This document shows positions 22,540 to 33,808 of a DNA stretch of 64,000 nt, in pieces. Positions within the stretch are counted from its first letter, which is position 1. The number at the start of each line of letters is the position of its first letter. Below the pieces are notes generated by a model. It was not told the DNA's origin. It was given only the letters and a program-made list of their open reading frames with translations, and ran no database searches. The translations under genes were made by a program, and so were the position numbers. The stretch is from Halomonas ramblicola (GTDB lineage Bacteria > Pseudomonadota > Gammaproteobacteria > Pseudomonadales > Halomonadaceae), in assembly GCF_030409215.1 (NCBI RefSeq), contig NZ_JAUFPL010000027.1, positions 1-64,000 on the forward strand. Direction: 5' to 3'.

Positions 22540-24147
22540 TCAGAACTGCAGCCCGAGCGCGAAGCCGCCCAGCAGATAGCAGAAGGCGGTGATCAGGACG
22601 ACCCCGATGAGGTTGAGGATGACCCCGCCCCGCGCCATCTGGGCGATGGTGACCGCGCCGGTGCCGAAGACGATGGCGTTGGGCGGCGTGCCGACCGGCA
22701 GCATGAAGGCACAGGTCGCGGCGAAGGCGGCGGGGATGAGCAGCGTCATCGGGTCGGCGCCGATCCCGACCGCCACCCCCCCGAGCACGGGGATGAAGGT
22801 CGCGGCCGTCGCCGTGTTGCTGGTGACCTCGGTGAGGAAGAGCACGATCGTGGCCACGGCGGCGACCAGCAGCAGGATCGGCAGCACCTGCAGCCCGGTG
22901 ATCTGCTCGCCGAACCAGCTGTCGAGCCCGCTCCCCGCGACCGCGCCGGCGAGGCTCAGGCCGCCGCCGAACAGCAGCAGTACGCCCCAGGGCAGCCCGT
23001 CCTCGGCGTCCTGCCAGTTCAGCACCATCTCGCGCCGGCCTCTTCCGGGCAGGATGAACATCGCGATGCCGGCGGCGATGGCGATGGCGGTGTCGTTGAG
23101 CTCGCCCAGCGGCCCCATCCGCTCGCCCACCCAGGGGAGGGTGGCGAGCAACCCGGGCACGACCCACAGGAAGGCCGCCGAGCCGAAGACGATCATCACC
23201 ATCTTCTCGCCCTGACTGAGCGGGCCGAGCTTGTGGATCTCGCCATCGATCATCTCCTTGCCGCCGGGAATCTCCGCGACCTCGAACCGGTAGAGCACCC
23301 GGGTCATCAGCACCCAGCCCACCAGGATGAAGGTGAAGGCCAGCGGCACGCCGAGTATCATCCATTCGAGGAAGCCGATGGTGCGGCCGAGCTCGTCGGC
23401 GGCGTAGCCGGCGACGATGGCGTTCGGCGGGCTACCCAGCAGGGTGCCGAGGCCGCCCATGCTCGCCGACCAGGCGATCGCCAGGAGCAGGCAGACGCCG
23501 AACCGTTTGATGTTGTCATCGACGATGAAGTCGACATGGCCGGCCCGGTGGTGGTCGTGCGCGTGGCCCGCGGGATCATGGCCGGGGGAGACGATTTCCG
23601 TGGACTCGCCGCTGCGCTCCGCCACCAGGCGGAGCACGGAGAGCCCGATCGGCAGCATCATCAGCGTCGTCGCGGTGTTCGAGACCCACATCGACAGGAA
23701 GCCCGTGGCGAGCATCATGCCGAGCACGATCCGCTTCGGCTCGATCCCGACCCGGGCGAGCGTCAAGAGCGCAATGCGCCGGTGGAGGTTCCATTTCTCC
23801 ATGGCGATGGCGATCAGGAAGCCGCCGAGGAACAGAAACACGATGGAGCTGGCGTAGGGCGCCGTAGCCTCGCCGACGGTCCGCGCCGTGAGCATCGGGA
23901 TCAGCACGATCGGCAGCAGGGACGTGGCCGAGAGCGGAATCGCCTCGGTCATCCACCAGACCGCCATCAGGGTGGCGATCGTCGCCACCCAGCGCGCGTC
24001 CGACGACAGCCCCTCGGCCTGGCCCATGGCGAGCCACACCACCAGCGCCATGAGCAACCCGAAGGCGCGCAGGCCCCAGGTCATCCTGGCGGATCGACCG
24101 CCGGTTGTTTCATCATTTTCTTCCGGCTGGCGAGGTTGTTCGGTCAT
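22540..24147 (-). CDS. SLC13/DASS family sodium:dicarboxylate or sulfate symporter
   Basis: A 535-aa inner-membrane protein with about 11-12 hydrophobic helices; ATG 24147 follows GGGGGAGG. The two SNT motifs that bind Na+ and substrate are present (WVSNTATTLMMLP and TSNTATAATFIP), as are TEAIPLSATSLLP, SPPNAI and GTPPNAI. These define the divalent anion:Na+ symporter family, which imports succinate, malate or similar acids. A His-rich cytoplasmic loop (GHAHDHHRAGH, about 205) is unusual and may bind metal. It lies downstream of the maeB-PDH genes on the same strand, which would fit malate use. Confidence 0.88.
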   Translation of the reverse strand: MTEQPRQPEENDETTGGRSARMTWGLRAFGLLMALVVWLAMGQAEGLSSDARWVATIATLMAVWWMTEAIPLSATSLLPIVLIPMLTARTVGEATAPYASSIVFLFLGGFLIAIAMEKWNLHRRIALLTLARVGIEPKRIVLGMMLATGFLSMWVSNTATTLMMLPIGLSVLRLVAERSGESTEIVSPGHDPAGHAHDHHRAGHVDFIVDDNIKRFGVCLLLAIAWSASMGGLGTLLGSPPNAIVAGYAADELGRTIGFLEWMILGVPLAFTFILVGWVLMTRVLYRFEVAEIPGGKEMIDGEIHKLGPLSQGEKMVMIVFGSAAFLWVVPGLLATLPWVGERMGPLGELNDTAIAIAAGIAMFILPGRGRREMVLNWQDAEDGLPWGVLLLFGGGLSLAGAVAGSGLDSWFGEQITGLQVLPILLLVAAVATIVLFLTEVTSNTATAATFIPVLGGVAVGIGADPMTLLIPAAFAATCAFMLPVGTPPNAIVFGTGAVTIAQMARGGVILNLIGVVLITAFCYLLGGFALGLQF

Positions 24148-24257
24148 TTTTATGTCCTCCCCCTTCTCTGCATTCAAGTTCCATCGTTCCAGGTTTACCG
24201 GCTCGGGTTGGGTAGCTGCGTGAGCGCGGCGACATCGGCAGCCCGATGGAAGTCACC

Positions 24258-26366
24258 CTATCGCTTCTTCTGCGGCGGCAGATCGGTACACACGCCTTCG
24301 AAGAGTTCGGCGGCCATGCCCACCGATTCGCCCAGGGTCGGATGCGGGTGGATGGTCTTGCCGATGTCGACCGGGTCGCAGCCCATTTCGACGGCCAGAC
24401 ACAGTTCGCTGATCAGATCCCCCGCCTGGGTGCCGACGATGGCCCCGCCGATGATGCGGTGGGTGTCCTCGTCGAACAGCAGCTTGGTGAAGCCCTCGTC
24501 GCGGCCGTTGGCGATGGCACGACCGGAAGCTGCCCAGGGGAATACTGCCTTGCCGTACTTGATGCCTTCGGCCTTGCATTCGGTCTCGGTCTTGCCGGCC
24601 CAGGCGATTTCCGGGTCGGTGTAGGCCACCGAGGGAATCTGGCGGGCATCGAAGAAGCTCTTCTGTCCGGCCGCGGCCTCGGCGGCGACATGCGCCTCGT
24701 GCACCGCCTTGTGGGCCAGCATCGGCTGGCCGATGATGTCGCCGATAGCGAAGATGTGCCCGACGTTGGTGCGCAACTGCTTGTCGACATTGATGAAGCC
24801 GCGCTCGTCGACCGCCACGCCGGCGTTTTCGGCGCCGATCTTGTTGCCATTGGGGCGGCGCCCGACCGATTGCAGGATCATGTCGTACGTCTGTGGCTCG
24901 GCGGGGGCGTTGTCGCCCTCGAAGCTGACCTTGAGGCCGCCCTTCTGGGCTTTCACGTCAGTGGTCCGGGTCTTGAGCATCACCTTGTCGAAGCGCGGCG
25001 TGTTGACCTTCTCCCAGACCTTGACCAGGTCGCGGTCGGCGCCGGTCATCAGCCCGTCGAGCATCTCGACCACGTCGATGCGGGTGCCCAGGGTGGAGTA
25101 GACCGTGGCCATCTCCAGGCCGATGATGCCGCCGCCGATGACCAGCATGCGCTTGGGAATGGAGGTCAGTTCCAGCGCGCCGGTGGAATCGACCACCCGG
25201 GGGTCGTCGGGAATGAAGGGCAGTTTCACCGACTGCGAACCGGCGGCGATGATGCACTTGTCGAACTTCACCACCTGCTTGTCGCCGGTCTGCTCCTGGC
25301 CGTCGCCGCTGGTCAGGGCGACTTCCAGGTGATGCGGATCGAGGAAGGTCCCGACCCCACGCACGACCTGGACCTTGCGTGCCTTGGCCATGCCGGCCAG
25401 CCCGCCGGTGAGCTGGCCGACGACCTTTTCCTTCCAGCCACGCAGTTTGTCGAGATCGATTTTCGGCTTGCCGAAGGCGATGCCGTGATCGGCCATGGCT
25501 TTGGCCGCATCGGTGACCGCCGCGACATGCAGCAGCGCCTTGGAGGGGATGCAGCCGACGTTCAGGCACACCCCCCCGAGGCTGGCATAGCGTTCCACCA
25601 GCACCGTCTTCATCCCCAGGTCGGCGGCCCGGAAGGCGGCCGAGTAGCCGCCCGGGCCGGCGCCGAGCACCAGCATCTCGCACTCGAGGTCGGCCCCGCC
25701 GGTGTGGGTGGCCGCCTGTGGGGCGGGCGCGGCGGCCGCCGATGGCTTTTCGCCGGTGGCAACGGGTTGGGAGGCGGGGGCTTTCCCTTCCGCTTCCAGC
25801 ACCAGAATGGCCGAGCCTTCCGAAACCTTGTCGCCGACCGACACCAGCACCTCGCTGACCTTGCCGGCCTTGGGTGCGGGCACGTCCATCGAGGCCTTGT
25901 CGGACTCCACCGTGATCAGCGGATCCTCGGCACGGATCGTATCGCCCGCACGTACCAGCACTTCGATGATCGGCACATCGCTGAAATCGCCGATGTCAGG
26001 TACCCGAACCTCTTCCAGGCTGCCGCCACCATAACCGCCGCCGGCGTCGCCGGGCGCCGCCGAGCCAACCCCTTGTTCATGGACCGCCGGATGCGGGTCG
26101 CGGTCCGCCACCCGGGGGCCGGTCTCGGCGGGTTCCAGCATCAGGATGACCGAGCCCTCTGAGACCTTGTCCCCCTCCTTGACCTTGAGTTCACCGACCG
26201 TGCCCGACATCGGCGACGGCACGTCCATGGAGGCCTTGTCGGTCTCCAGGGTGATCAGCGGCGTCTCGATGTCGATCGCATCGCCCGGCTCGACCAGCAC
26301 CTCGATGATCTCGACGTCCTTGAAGTCCCCGATGTCGGGCACCTTGACTTCGATTGCATTGGCCAT
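24258..26366 (-). CDS. lpdA: dihydrolipoyl dehydrogenase (E3) with two N-terminal lipoyl domains
   Basis: A 702-aa protein, about 230 longer than a plain E3. Lipoyl domain 1 (about 1-80) and 2 (about 118-195) each have the lipoylation motif DKAS (ETDKASMDVP and ESDKASMDVP), joined by Gly/Ala/Pro-rich linkers. The flavoprotein follows: FAD motif VLGAGPGGYSAAF, redox-active GGVCLNVGCIPSK, NAD motif VIGGGIIGLEMA, FAIGDIIG and the catalytic HPHPTLGES. It reoxidises dihydrolipoamide for the pyruvate dehydrogenase complex. GAGGAA and 12 bases separate it from aceF. The double lipoyl arrangement is unusual. Confidence 0.95.
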   Translation of the reverse strand: MANAIEVKVPDIGDFKDVEIIEVLVEPGDAIDIETPLITLETDKASMDVPSPMSGTVGELKVKEGDKVSEGSVILMLEPAETGPRVADRDPHPAVHEQGVGSAAPGDAGGGYGGGSLEEVRVPDIGDFSDVPIIEVLVRAGDTIRAEDPLITVESDKASMDVPAPKAGKVSEVLVSVGDKVSEGSAILVLEAEGKAPASQPVATGEKPSAAAAPAPQAATHTGGADLECEMLVLGAGPGGYSAAFRAADLGMKTVLVERYASLGGVCLNVGCIPSKALLHVAAVTDAAKAMADHGIAFGKPKIDLDKLRGWKEKVVGQLTGGLAGMAKARKVQVVRGVGTFLDPHHLEVALTSGDGQEQTGDKQVVKFDKCIIAAGSQSVKLPFIPDDPRVVDSTGALELTSIPKRMLVIGGGIIGLEMATVYSTLGTRIDVVEMLDGLMTGADRDLVKVWEKVNTPRFDKVMLKTRTTDVKAQKGGLKVSFEGDNAPAEPQTYDMILQSVGRRPNGNKIGAENAGVAVDERGFINVDKQLRTNVGHIFAIGDIIGQPMLAHKAVHEAHVAAEAAAGQKSFFDARQIPSVAYTDPEIAWAGKTETECKAEGIKYGKAVFPWAASGRAIANGRDEGFTKLLFDEDTHRIIGGAIVGTQAGDLISELCLAVEMGCDPVDIGKTIHPHPTLGESVGMAAELFEGVCTDLPPQKKR

Positions 26367-26378
26367 GTCGTCGATTCC

Positions 26379-27656
26379 TCACATGATGATGCGCCGCATG
26401 TCGGCGAGCAGGTTGGCGAAATGGACGTTGAATCGGGCCGCGGCGGCGCCATCGATCACCCGGTGATCCCAGGACAGCGACAGGGGCAGCATGAAGCGCC
26501 ACTCCGACTGCTTGCCGTCCGGTGAGACCTGTTTCCAGAAGGAGCGGCACACGCCCATGATGGCCACCTCGGGGGCGTTGATGATGGGCGTGAAGTAGAG
26601 CCCGCCGATCCCGCCCAGCGAGGAGATGGTGAAGCAGCCACCCTGCATCTGGTCGGGCTTGAGCTTGCCGTCGCGGGCCAGCTTGGCCAGTGCCCCCATT
26701 TCCTGGGCAATCTCGACCACGCCTTTCTGGTCCGCATCGCGGATCACCGGCACCACCAGGCCGTTGGGCGTGTCGGCGGCGAAGCCGATGTGGTAGTACT
26801 GCTTGAGGATCAGGTTGTCGCCGTCCAGCGAGGCATTGAACTCGGGGAACTGCTTCAAGGAGGCGACCGCGGCCTTGATCATGAACGCCAGCATGCTGAC
26901 CTTGATGCCCGCCTTCTCGTTGGCCTTGTTGAACTGCACCCGGAAGGCTTCCAGGTCGGTGATGTCGGCTTCGTCGTGGTTGGTGACGTGAGGAATCCTC
27001 ACCCAGTTGCGATGCAGGTTGGCACCTGAGATCTTCTTGATGCGTGACAGCGGCTTGGTCTCCACCGGACCGAACTTGCTGAAGTCGACCTGGGGCCAGG
27101 GCAGCAGATCCATGCCCGCTCCGCTGGACGGTGCCCCGGCCGCCGGTTGTGCCGCCGGAGCGCCGCCCTTGGCGAAGTTCTGGATGTCCTCCTGGGTGAC
27201 CCGGCCCTTGAGGCCGGTCGGCGGCACTCGGTTCAGGTCCACCTCCAGTTCGCGGGCCACGCGGCGAGCCGAGGGACTGGCGTGAACCCGGCTGAAATCC
27301 GCAATCTGGCCGGTCGGCGGTGCGCTGGAGGGAGCAGAGGGCGCCGCCGCCGGTGGCGCTGCCTTCCCTTCTTCCCCGGCCGGAGAGGCGGCAGGGGATG
27401 AGGGGGATTCTCCCTCGTTCTCCGCCTCCAGCATCACGATCGTCGAGCCTTCGGAGACCGAGTCGCCGACCTTGACCTTGACCTCCTTGACCGTCCCCGC
27501 GACAGGCGCCGGGACGTCCATCGAGGCCTTGTCCGATTCCACGGTGATCAGCGGGTCCTCGACCTGGACGCTGTCACCGGCCTGGACGTGGAGTTCGATG
27601 ATCGGGACATCGCTGAAGTCGCCGATGTCCGGTACCTTGATTTCTTGGATGGCCAC
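26379..27656 (-). CDS. aceF: pyruvate dehydrogenase E2, dihydrolipoyllysine acetyltransferase
   Basis: A 425-aa E2 starting at GTG 27656, with GGAGGAG upstream and 17 bases after aceE. It has a single lipoyl domain (about 1-80, ESDKASMDVP), a Pro/Ala linker, a peripheral-subunit-binding domain (about 125-165, HASPSARRVARELEVDLNRV) and the catalytic domain with the active-site motif DHRVIDG near the end. It forms the core of the complex and transfers acetyl groups to CoA. E. coli AceF has three lipoyl domains; here two sit on E3 instead. Confidence 0.95.
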   Translation of the reverse strand: MAIQEIKVPDIGDFSDVPIIELHVQAGDSVQVEDPLITVESDKASMDVPAPVAGTVKEVKVKVGDSVSEGSTIVMLEAENEGESPSSPAASPAGEEGKAAPPAAAPSAPSSAPPTGQIADFSRVHASPSARRVARELEVDLNRVPPTGLKGRVTQEDIQNFAKGGAPAAQPAAGAPSSGAGMDLLPWPQVDFSKFGPVETKPLSRIKKISGANLHRNWVRIPHVTNHDEADITDLEAFRVQFNKANEKAGIKVSMLAFMIKAAVASLKQFPEFNASLDGDNLILKQYYHIGFAADTPNGLVVPVIRDADQKGVVEIAQEMGALAKLARDGKLKPDQMQGGCFTISSLGGIGGLYFTPIINAPEVAIMGVCRSFWKQVSPDGKQSEWRFMLPLSLSWDHRVIDGAAAARFNVHFANLLADMRRIIM

Positions 27657-27673
27657 TGTTCTTCTCCTCCGGC

Positions 27674-30337
27674 TCAGGCGTACAGGGGGTTGGGCTTTTC
27701 GGGGTCGATGCCGTATTTGGCGATGGCGTCCCGGACCTTGCCGCTCTTGAGCTTGCCCTCGTCGACCAGGGCCTGCAGCGCAGTCACGGTGACGTAATGA
27801 CGATCCACCTCGAAGTGGCGGCGCAGGGCCTGGCGGCTGTCGGAGCGGCCGAAGCCGTCGGTGCCCAACACCTCGTAACGCCGCGGCACGAAGGGTCGGA
27901 TCTGTTCGGCGAACAACCGGATGTAGTCGGTGGAGGCGATGACCGGTCCGTCGGTGCCTTCCAGGCACTGTTCGACATGGCTCTTGCGCGGTTTCTTCCC
28001 GGGATGCAGCCGGTTCCAGCGCTTGACGGCGTGGCCGTCGCGGGCCAGTTCGTTGAAGCTCGGGCAGCTCCAGACGTCGGCCGCCACACCCCAGTCGTCG
28101 CGCAGCAGGTCCACCGCCGCGATCACCTCGTTGAGGATGCTGCCACAGCCCAGCAGCTGTACCCGCGGCCCCTTGCCCGTGGCCTTGCTGAACGGGTACA
28201 TGCCCTTGATGATGCCGTCTTCGGCGCCGTCGGGCAGTGCCGGATGGTGGTAGTTCTCGTTCAGGGTGGTGATGTAGTAGAAGACGTTCTCCTGGTCCTC
28301 GTACATGCGCTTGAGGCCGTCGCGCACGATCACCGCCACCTCGTAGTGGAAGGTGGGGTCATAGGCCCTGCAGTTGGGGATGAACTGGGCGAACAGCTGG
28401 CTGTGCCCGTCCTGGTGCTGCAGCCCTTCGCCGTTCAGAGGGGTGCGTCCCGAGGTGCCGCCGATCAGGAAGCCCCGCGCCAGCATGTCACCGGCCGCCC
28501 AGGCCAGATCGCCGACGCGCTGGAAGCCGAACATGGAGTAGTAGACGTAGAAGGGGATCATGGTGATCCCGTGGTTGCTATACGACGTGGCCGCGGCGAT
28601 CCACGACGACATGGCCCCGTCCTCGGTGATGCCTTCCTGCAGGATCTGGCCTTTCTGATCCTCCCGGTAGGGCATGATCTCCTCGGCGTCCATGGGCACG
28701 TACTTCTGCCCTTCGGGGGCGTAGATACCGATCTGCCGGAACATGCCCTCCATGCCGAAGGTGCGCGACTCATCACAGACGATCGGGGTCAGCCGCGGCC
28801 CCAGGGTCTTGTCCCGGGACAGGGCGACCATGATGCGCACCAGGGCCATGGTGGTGGACAGGGTGCGCTCACCGCTGTCCGCCAGCACCTGCTTGAACAG
28901 GTCCAAGGGGGGCGCCTCGAGCCGATCGCCGTTGCGCTGGCGCTGGGGTAGGTAGCCCCCCAGCGCCTTGCGCTGCTCGTGCAGGAACTGCATCTCGGCG
29001 CTATCCTCGGGGGGCTTGAAGAACTCAGCGTTGGTGACCTGTTCGTCACTCAAGGGCAGGTCGAAGCGCTGATGGAAGTACCTGAGGTGATCCTCGCCCA
29101 GTTTCTTCTTCTGGTGACTGATGTTCTGGCCCTCGCCGCCTTCGCCCATGCCGTAGCCCTTGACGGTCTTCATCAGCAGCACCGAGGGCTTGTCCCGGGT
29201 GTTGACCGCCGCGTGATAGGCCGCGTAGACCTTCTGCGGATCGTGGCCGCCGCGGACCAGCTTGTAGTAAATGTCGTCGTCCGACAGATGGGCGACCAGT
29301 TCCTTGAGCTCTGGGTACTTGCCGAAGAAGTGCTCGCGGATGTAGGCGCCGCCCTTGGCCTTGAAGTTCTGGTACTCGCCGTCGATGCACTCCTCCATGC
29401 GCTTGCGCAACAGCCCCTGGGTGTCCTTGGCCAGCAGTTCGTCCCAGCCCGAGCCCCACAGGCACTTGATGACGTTCCAACCCGCGCCCCGGAAGTTGCC
29501 CTCCAGTTCCTGGATGATCTTGCTGTTGCCGCGCACCGGGCCATCCAGGCGCTGCAGATTGCAGTTGATCACGAAGATCAGATTGTCCAGCTTCTCCCGG
29601 TTGGCCAGGGCGATGGCGCCCTGGGACTGGGGTTCGTCCATCTCGCCATCGCCCAGAAACGCCCAGACCTTGCGCCCCTCGGTGTCGGCCAGCCCCCGGT
29701 GGTGGAGGTACTTCATGAAGCGGGCCTGATAGATGGCCATGATCGGCGCCAGGCCCATGGAGACGGTGGAGACCTGCCAGAAGTCGGGCATCAGATAGGG
29801 GTGGGGATAGGAGGAGAGCCCCTTGCCGTCCACTTCCAGGCGGAAGTTGTCCAACTGCTCCTCGGTGAGCCGTCCCTCCAGAAACGCCCGCGCGTAGATA
29901 CCCGGTGCGCAATGGCCCTGGACGTAGATGATATCCCCCCCGTGGCTGTCGCTGGGGGCATGCCAGAAGTGGTTGAAGCCCACCTCGTACATCACCGCCG
30001 AAGAGGCGTAGCTGGCGATATGCCCCCCGGGTTCGGCGGGTTTCTTGTTGGCGCGCACCACCATGGCCATGGCGTTCCAGCGCAGGTAGGCGGTCAGCCG
30101 CTGCAGCAAGGCCTCGTCGCCGGGCAGCTTGGCCTCCTTGTGGGGCGGTATGGTGTTGACATAGGGCGTGCGGGTGGTGTCCGGCGGCTCGGCCCCGGCC
30201 CCGTAGGCTTCTTCCACCGCCTTGTGCAGCAGATAGGTGGCCCGTTCGGGGCCCACCCGCTCCACTACCACGTCGACGGCTTCCTGCCACTCCCGGGTTT
30301 CCTGTGGATCGAAGTCGTTGTAGTTTTCGAAGGCCAT
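27674..30337 (-). CDS. aceE: pyruvate dehydrogenase E1, homodimeric type
   Basis: An 887-aa thiamine-diphosphate enzyme that decarboxylates pyruvate and acetylates E2 lipoyl groups. Length and sequence match gammaproteobacterial AceE: TPYVNTIPPHKEAKLPGDE at the N-terminus, HASPSDS-like HAPSDSHGGD, the ThDP motif GDGEMDEPQSQGA with FVINCNLQRLDG, and YVYYSMFGFQR-VGDLAW. ATG 30337 has AAGGGAG upstream. It is the second gene after maeB, 36 bases away. Confidence 0.97.
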   Translation of the reverse strand: MAFENYNDFDPQETREWQEAVDVVVERVGPERATYLLHKAVEEAYGAGAEPPDTTRTPYVNTIPPHKEAKLPGDEALLQRLTAYLRWNAMAMVVRANKKPAEPGGHIASYASSAVMYEVGFNHFWHAPSDSHGGDIIYVQGHCAPGIYARAFLEGRLTEEQLDNFRLEVDGKGLSSYPHPYLMPDFWQVSTVSMGLAPIMAIYQARFMKYLHHRGLADTEGRKVWAFLGDGEMDEPQSQGAIALANREKLDNLIFVINCNLQRLDGPVRGNSKIIQELEGNFRGAGWNVIKCLWGSGWDELLAKDTQGLLRKRMEECIDGEYQNFKAKGGAYIREHFFGKYPELKELVAHLSDDDIYYKLVRGGHDPQKVYAAYHAAVNTRDKPSVLLMKTVKGYGMGEGGEGQNISHQKKKLGEDHLRYFHQRFDLPLSDEQVTNAEFFKPPEDSAEMQFLHEQRKALGGYLPQRQRNGDRLEAPPLDLFKQVLADSGERTLSTTMALVRIMVALSRDKTLGPRLTPIVCDESRTFGMEGMFRQIGIYAPEGQKYVPMDAEEIMPYREDQKGQILQEGITEDGAMSSWIAAATSYSNHGITMIPFYVYYSMFGFQRVGDLAWAAGDMLARGFLIGGTSGRTPLNGEGLQHQDGHSQLFAQFIPNCRAYDPTFHYEVAVIVRDGLKRMYEDQENVFYYITTLNENYHHPALPDGAEDGIIKGMYPFSKATGKGPRVQLLGCGSILNEVIAAVDLLRDDWGVAADVWSCPSFNELARDGHAVKRWNRLHPGKKPRKSHVEQCLEGTDGPVIASTDYIRLFAEQIRPFVPRRYEVLGTDGFGRSDSRQALRRHFEVDRHYVTVTALQALVDEGKLKSGKVRDAIAKYGIDPEKPNPLYA

Positions 30338-30373
30338 GAAGCGTCTCCCTTGGTTGGGTCGGCATTGTTGTCG

Positions 30374-32644
<2,271 letters not shown>

Positions 32645-33027
32645 GTGCGTTACCTCGCTCGCTTTGCCCACGTCGACAGCGACGTCGATGACCGCCTTGC
32701 CGATCGCATTGTCGAACTGCTGCCAGACCGGCTTCCCCTGGCCGAGCCACGATTCCCTTTCCGCCGGACTCGGCTCGATGAGCCTCTAGGCACTATAGAA
32801 GACATGAGCGATAAGTGGACGGCCTGGCGGATCCAGAGGGCGTACTGCGTCATCCGGCGTTTGGAAAGGCTAACCGCGAGCTTTCGCTTCTCTTCCTGTG
32901 CCTCTCGAGCGGTACCTGCGCGAAGGTGGGGAGGCACCTCCTGCAGGGGCGAGCGTGGAATGCGCACTCCCCATTCCGCCCGCGAAGTCGGTAAGCTGTG
33001 GGCCTGGTTCCTTCACCCGGAGGCGTC
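32645..33027. other. 383-bp divergent intergenic region maeB / DUF1499 gene
   Basis: A TATAGT hexamer on the minus strand (32797-32792) may be the maeB -10, though its -35 (GTCCAC) is poor. A plus-strand frame across 32606-33046 stays open but has no ribosome site and resembles nothing I know, so it is not called. No terminator or RNA gene seen. Confidence 0.4.
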
Positions 33028-33798
33028 ATGTCGATCTTCAGCCTGAAACCCCGACCGCGGGGCGGTCGCTGGCCGGTGGTGCCGGCCTGGCTGGGCGTCC
33101 TGCTGCTCGTCGCCGCGGCGGCGATGATGGGCGGCGCGGGGCCGGCCCACCGGCTGGGCCTGCTGCCGCTGGGCACCGCCTTCGACCTGCTGCGCCTGGG
33201 CGCCTACGTGGCCATCGGCGCGGCACTGCTGGGGCTGCTGACCCTGCTGATCGCCACCCTGTGCCGGCGCTGGCGACCGGCCCTGACGGGGCTGGTGGTG
33301 GTCGCCGCGGTGGCGGCCATGATGGCGGTGCCCTGGCAGCTGATGCAGCGCGCCCAGACGGTACCGCCGATCCACGACATCACCACCGACATGGCCGATC
33401 CGCCGGCCTTCGAGACCCTGGCCCCGGCCCGGGAGGCCGCCCCCAATGCCGTGGACTATCCCGGCGAGTCCTTCGCCAGCCGCCAGCGCGAGGCCTATCC
33501 GGGGATCCAGCCGCTGGTGGTGGAACGGGCCTCGCCCGAAGCCGTCATGCAGGCCGCCGAGGCCGCCGCCCGCGAGATGGGCTGGGAGATCGCCAACGTC
33601 ACCGCCACCAGCCTCGAGGCCACCGCCACCACCCGCTGGTTCGGCTTCAAGGACGACGTGGCGGTACGCCTGACCGAAACCGATGACGGCGTGCGCGTCG
33701 ACGTGCGCTCCGCCTCGCGGCTGGGCCGCGGCGACCTGGGCACCAACGCCGCACGCATCCACGACTACCTGACGACGCTGCAGGAGCAACTGGAGTGA
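33028..33798 (+). CDS. DUF1499 family membrane protein
   Basis: A 256-aa protein, ATG 33028, with CGGAGG six bases upstream. Three membrane helices occupy the N-terminal part (about 20-45, 58-85, 92-118). The C-terminal DUF1499 domain (about 135-256) begins PPIHDITTDMADPPAF and contains MGWEIANV, TARTTRWFGFKDDV-like TATTRWFGFKDDVAVR and VDVRSASRLGRGDLGTNAAR. DUF1499 proteins have no assigned activity; the soluble domain would be cytoplasmic or periplasmic depending on helix count. It converges on the C45 peptidase gene. Confidence 0.85.
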   Translation: MSIFSLKPRPRGGRWPVVPAWLGVLLLVAAAAMMGGAGPAHRLGLLPLGTAFDLLRLGAYVAIGAALLGLLTLLIATLCRRWRPALTGLVVVAAVAAMMAVPWQLMQRAQTVPPIHDITTDMADPPAFETLAPAREAAPNAVDYPGESFASRQREAYPGIQPLVVERASPEAVMQAAEAAAREMGWEIANVTATSLEATATTRWFGFKDDVAVRLTETDDGVRVDVRSASRLGRGDLGTNAARIHDYLTTLQEQLE

Positions 33799-33808
33799 GC
33801 GTCGCCCC

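Noticed and set aside
22459..24624. Long open frame on the plus strand opposite the DASS transporter
   Set aside because: Its protein is rich in Arg, Glu, Gly, His and Gln with no domain. The transporter on the other strand has SNT motifs and a good ribosome site. The open frame is a by-product of GC-rich codon use.
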